Below are positions 61,801 to 64,000 of a stretch of DNA of 64,000 nt, in pieces. Source of the stretch: Bugula neritina (taxonomy: Eukaryota; Bryozoa; Gymnolaemata; Cheilostomatida; Bugulidae); assembly GCA_964035545.1 (NCBI GenBank), contig OZ037771.1, forward strand, positions 13,272,980 through 13,336,979, given 5' to 3'. Under the pieces are notes generated by a model that worked only from the letters and a program-made list of their open reading frames with translations, had not been told where the DNA came from and searched no databases. The position numbers and the translations under genes are program-made. Position 1 is the first letter of the stretch; each line of letters begins with the position of its first letter.

Positions 61801-63648
61801 GGATCTAAAAGGAGCATAGCTAAAGAGGACATTTGTGCGGTCCTATCCCATCCGTCACTACAGTGCACCAACACAGACATCTTGTGACTCTCCACCTTGT
61901 CTGCTATCTTGAAAGCACCTGCCAGTATTGCCTAAAACCACACAATACAGTCATCCAGCAGCGTGAAAACATCCTTGAATAACAAAATATAGCACAACAG
62001 GAGTCATTACATCATTGTTTACCTTTAGATGCAGCAGCCATTGGGTAGATTCCACATTGGACAGCCAATGATGATCGTCTTGAGTTGGGTGGCAGATATC
62101 CTAAGATAGATTATAGAATGATAGAGCAGAAGTGAATTGATAGTTCAACTGCAGACAAATAAAGAAAAGAAAGAACCCGGCTTAGTAATTCACTTAACTC
62201 GAGTCTAATGTTTAAACTAGCTCGGGGAGCAGCACAGGTCTAGTGGTTAGAGTGCAGGGGCTAATGTGACACAGCTCATAGGTTCAAGTCAAGGTCATTG
62301 GTGATGACAGGAAATTGCTCCTGTGTTTCATTAAAACACCTCAAACTATGTTACCGGCTTAGTGAAAGGCACAATCCTTAGTCTGCATAAAAACCTTGTA
62401 ATCAGTGCTTTCGACTTAAAGCTAACACGAGTTTAAACTCAACTGATGATTTAAGAACAAGACTTGGAGTAATACTGTAATCTAGTGGCAGCAAGATACC
62501 TTCAGCTTGCGCTGACTTTCCCTCATTACGTGAATATTGTGGATATCAAGGAAGACCAGCTCTACATTCTGATATGCATCTTGATCCTCAAACCCACCTC
62601 CTTTAGCCTGAAACAAGTAAAACGTAACCCAATTAGTGTAAGAATACACTGTGGCAGTTGCCAAACCTAAACATAAGTTAATTAACCCAGTGATTGACAG
62701 GTAAGTGTCTAATCAATAGAGTAACTGTAATCTCTACGAACTTAAACTATTTATATCGCAATCTTCTGATAGAAACCTCTCTTTGCAGAATGCACTTTTC
62801 AATGTTGTAACAAGCGTAGCATAATAAACTTTATTGTATTGAAACTTATACTCTTTGTTTTCATATTGATTATGTGCAAACTGCTGAAACAAACTTTTCA
62901 AAATAATCATTGCAATGCAGCATTAACTGCCCGCTAGTATTAGAACAAAAAGCAATATCAAAATATTGATAGCCTTCATAATAAACCATACATAGTAAAT
63001 AGTAAACACTTTTCTATCACTCACCCGATTAGCCTGAGCGTTAACTTTAGGACGAGCATCTATTATAAATAGCTTTTGGCCCTGGTGGTTTGCCTCCATT
63101 ATGTGATGGAGGTAGTTCTCGTCGTCCCGACTCGTTTTAGTTGTAACACCAACCAGAGGCTGTGAGCAGCGAGTGATGGAAACCTGCGTCTCCTTGTTGA
63201 GCCACGACAGCACCTGCAGAGCAGGAAATGAGGTAAATGCAGAAAGTAAGAAGCAGACATTACGCCTAATATTTACAAAGCAAATTCCCACAAAGTACAG
63301 GGGAGGGGGAGGGGGAGGGGCTATTTCGCTGTTGCTCAAATAATAAAAGCAATGTAGGACTTGTTGCAAAAGTTCTAAAATAGTGAAGTTAAAAGAGCCA
63401 AGTTTACTGACCAAACCTACCGTTGACAAGGTGTCACAACTACTGACCAATTTGTTGACAAGGTGTCACAACTACTGACCAATCTTACTGCTGACAAGGT
63501 AATAATTTGAGCATGAAAGTAAAGAACAAGGTTTTATAAACGACCTTATTGACTATTAAAAGAAGTAGCTTACAGGCAACCTCCCTCTGCTTCTGAACTT
63601 AGCCACGGCTTTTAAATCCTCATCCGTTGCTTGGGCAGGAACGGCCAG
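55826..63648 (-). CDS. MTMR2: Myotubularin-related phosphoinositide 3-phosphatase (MTM1/MTMR1/MTMR2 type), 5' end outside the window
   Basis: These lipid phosphatases remove the 3-phosphate from PI3P and PI(3,5)P2 on endosomal membranes. Exons (minus): 63648-63574, 63213-63025, 62607-62500, 62100-62023, 61931-61781, 57757-57609, 56928-56815, 56401-56222, 55939-55826. The sum is 1158 nt, giving 385 C-terminal residues; roughly 250 residues, including the GRAM domain, lie beyond 64000. Motifs in order are [29 protein letters not shown]-like [20 protein letters not shown], the CX5R active site [51 protein letters not shown], and a C-terminal helix that could form the family's coiled coil. The active-site Cys and Arg are intact, so an active enzyme is expected. 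The exact paralogue within the MTM1/MTMR1/MTMR2 group is not certain. Its 4-kb intron (57758-61780) contains presenilin. Confidence 0.9.
57350..57600. repeat. 21-bp minisatellite
   Basis: About twelve imperfect copies of GATACATGGTAGATGACACCT, with TATA and CATA variants, end almost at the donor (57607-57608) of the myotubularin exon 57757-57609. Confidence 0.9.
58235..61598 (+). CDS. PSEN: Presenilin, catalytic subunit of gamma-secretase
   Basis: Presenilin is an aspartyl protease that cuts Notch and other type I membrane proteins within the membrane. Exons: 58235-58311, 58701-58868, 59363-59507, 59729-59873, 60106-60249, 60354-60452, 60539-60664, 60843-60930, 61045-61204, 61443-61598. The sum is 1308 nt, 435 aa (human PSEN1 467). 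Landmarks are [17 protein letters not shown] in TM1, [62 protein letters not shown] around the first catalytic Asp, a hydrophilic loop from exons 7-9, [15 protein letters not shown] with the second Asp, and the PALPIS motif. The residue before the first Asp is Trp, not the usual Tyr. The exon 1/2 join is chosen for its strong CAG/GTATGC donor; another phase-compatible join exists (donor at 58401). AATAAA is at 61619-61624. The gene lies antisense in a myotubularin intron. Confidence 0.93.
58555..58680. repeat. AGTAACTAGTAAATAGTAGC-type tandem repeat
   Basis: Imperfect 7-bp-based repeats (AGTAACT, AGTAAAT, AGTAGCT) lie in presenilin intron 1, ending about 20 bp before the exon 2 acceptor. Confidence 0.85.
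61619..61624 (+). promoter_or_regulatory. Presenilin poly(A) signal AATAAA
   Basis: A canonical AATAAA only 20 bp after the presenilin stop codon implies a very short 3' UTR, ending about 150 bp before the next myotubularin exon on the other strand. Confidence 0.6.
62226..62425 (+). mobile_element. tRNA-derived SINE candidate
   Basis: GGTCTAGTGGTTAGAGTGCA at 62239-62258 resembles a tRNA A-box region (tRNA-Glu-like). GGTTCAAGTCA at about 62281-62291 resembles a B box at normal spacing. An unrelated body of roughly 130 bp follows. The fold is not a complete tRNA, so a SINE in a myotubularin intron fits better than a tRNA gene. Confidence 0.65.
63300..63320 (+). other. G-quadruplex-type motif
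   Basis: Four runs of four or five G, each separated by a single A, lie in a myotubularin intron. On the gene's coding (minus) strand this reads as C runs, so the G-rich strand is the template. Confidence 0.7.
63395..63500. repeat. Tandem duplication, about 38 bp
   Basis: The block GTTGACAAGGTGTCACAACT plus TACTGACCAA occurs twice in full and once in part. Confidence 0.85.
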
Positions 63649-63789
63649 CTAAAGTTAAATATACAAAAATCTTAACCTGTTTAATGCGATTATAAATTTT
63701 TTTGTATATTTTATTGCATTATAAACACCATTTCCTGTTATAAACTTGTAGAATATAAAAACTATGAATATAAATAACCACAGGATGTA

Positions 63790-63934
63790 TAGTGAGTATG
63801 TAAGTAATTAAGTAAGTAAGTAATTAAGTAAGTAAGTAAGTAATTAAGTAAGTAAGTAAGTACAGTAAGTAAGTAATTAAGTAAGTAAGTAAGTACAGTA
63901 AGTAAGTAAGTAAGTAAGTAAGTGAGTGAGTAAT

Positions 63935-63965
<31 letters not shown>

Positions 63966-64000
63966 TTAAGTAAGTAAGTAAGTAAGTAAGTAAGTACAGT
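63790..64000. repeat. AAGT tetranucleotide microsatellite with periodic interruptions
   Basis: AAGT repeats broken by AATT and ACAGT units at near-regular intervals run to the end of the window, in the myotubularin intron upstream (minus strand) of exon 63648. Confidence 0.95.

Noticed and set aside
62239-62291. Functional tRNA gene
   Set aside because: A- and B-box-like words are present, but no complete cloverleaf or acceptor stem could be formed; a SINE fits better.

Overview
The window is nuclear DNA of an animal. The genes are split by GT-AG introns, most of them 100-1,000 bp, the non-coding DNA is AT-rich, and the gene set is metazoan: EMSY, a motile-cilium ruler protein (CCDC39), TSC22D, SLC46, ALG5, a B-box protein, presenilin and a myotubularin. 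Compact introns, a low density of transposons and many intronic minisatellites suggest an invertebrate. I cannot name the phylum. No bacterial-type operons, CRISPR arrays, canonical tRNAs or rRNAs were seen. Gene models were built by hand: I joined exons where splice phases agree and checked that each total length is a multiple of three.

Layout. 1-2179: AT-rich non-coding DNA. 2180-14829 (+): an 18-exon gene of 2341 codons, with an EMSY-type ENT domain at the N-terminus and a BRD8-like bromodomain at the C-terminus. 15559-21990 (-): CCDC39, 16 exons, 938 aa, convergent with the EMSY-like gene; the candidate poly(A) signals lie about 85 bp apart. 21991-25258: non-coding. 25259-37047 (-): a TSC22D gene with a long form (528 aa, 5 exons), a short form (156 aa) and possibly a third start. 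An intronless SLC46-type transporter (30832-32283, +) lies inside its large intron on the other strand. 37093-39184: divergent intergenic region with repeat-like tracts. 39185-45126 (+): ALG5, 8 exons, 322 aa. 47333-53663 (+): a B-box plus beta-propeller-like protein. 55826-63648 (-): the 3' part of an MTM1/MTMR1/MTMR2-type myotubularin whose 5' end is outside the window. One of its introns holds a complete presenilin gene on the other strand (58235-61598, +).

Repeats are a major part of the window. Many introns hold minisatellites, and at least five have a unit of about 21 bp. There are also inverted-repeat (MITE-like) elements, one hAT-type element with an 8-bp target duplication, a decayed LINE 3' end, tRNA-derived SINE candidates and two families of dispersed repeats.

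The genes do not form one pathway. They cover chromatin regulation (EMSY-bromodomain), cilia (CCDC39), transcription and stress response (TSC22D), transport (SLC46), N-glycosylation (ALG5), intramembrane proteolysis (presenilin) and phosphoinositide turnover (myotubularin). The most unusual items are the EMSY-bromodomain architecture, the two antisense nested genes, the Tyr-to-Trp change beside the first presenilin catalytic Asp, and the shared 21-bp period of intronic minisatellites.
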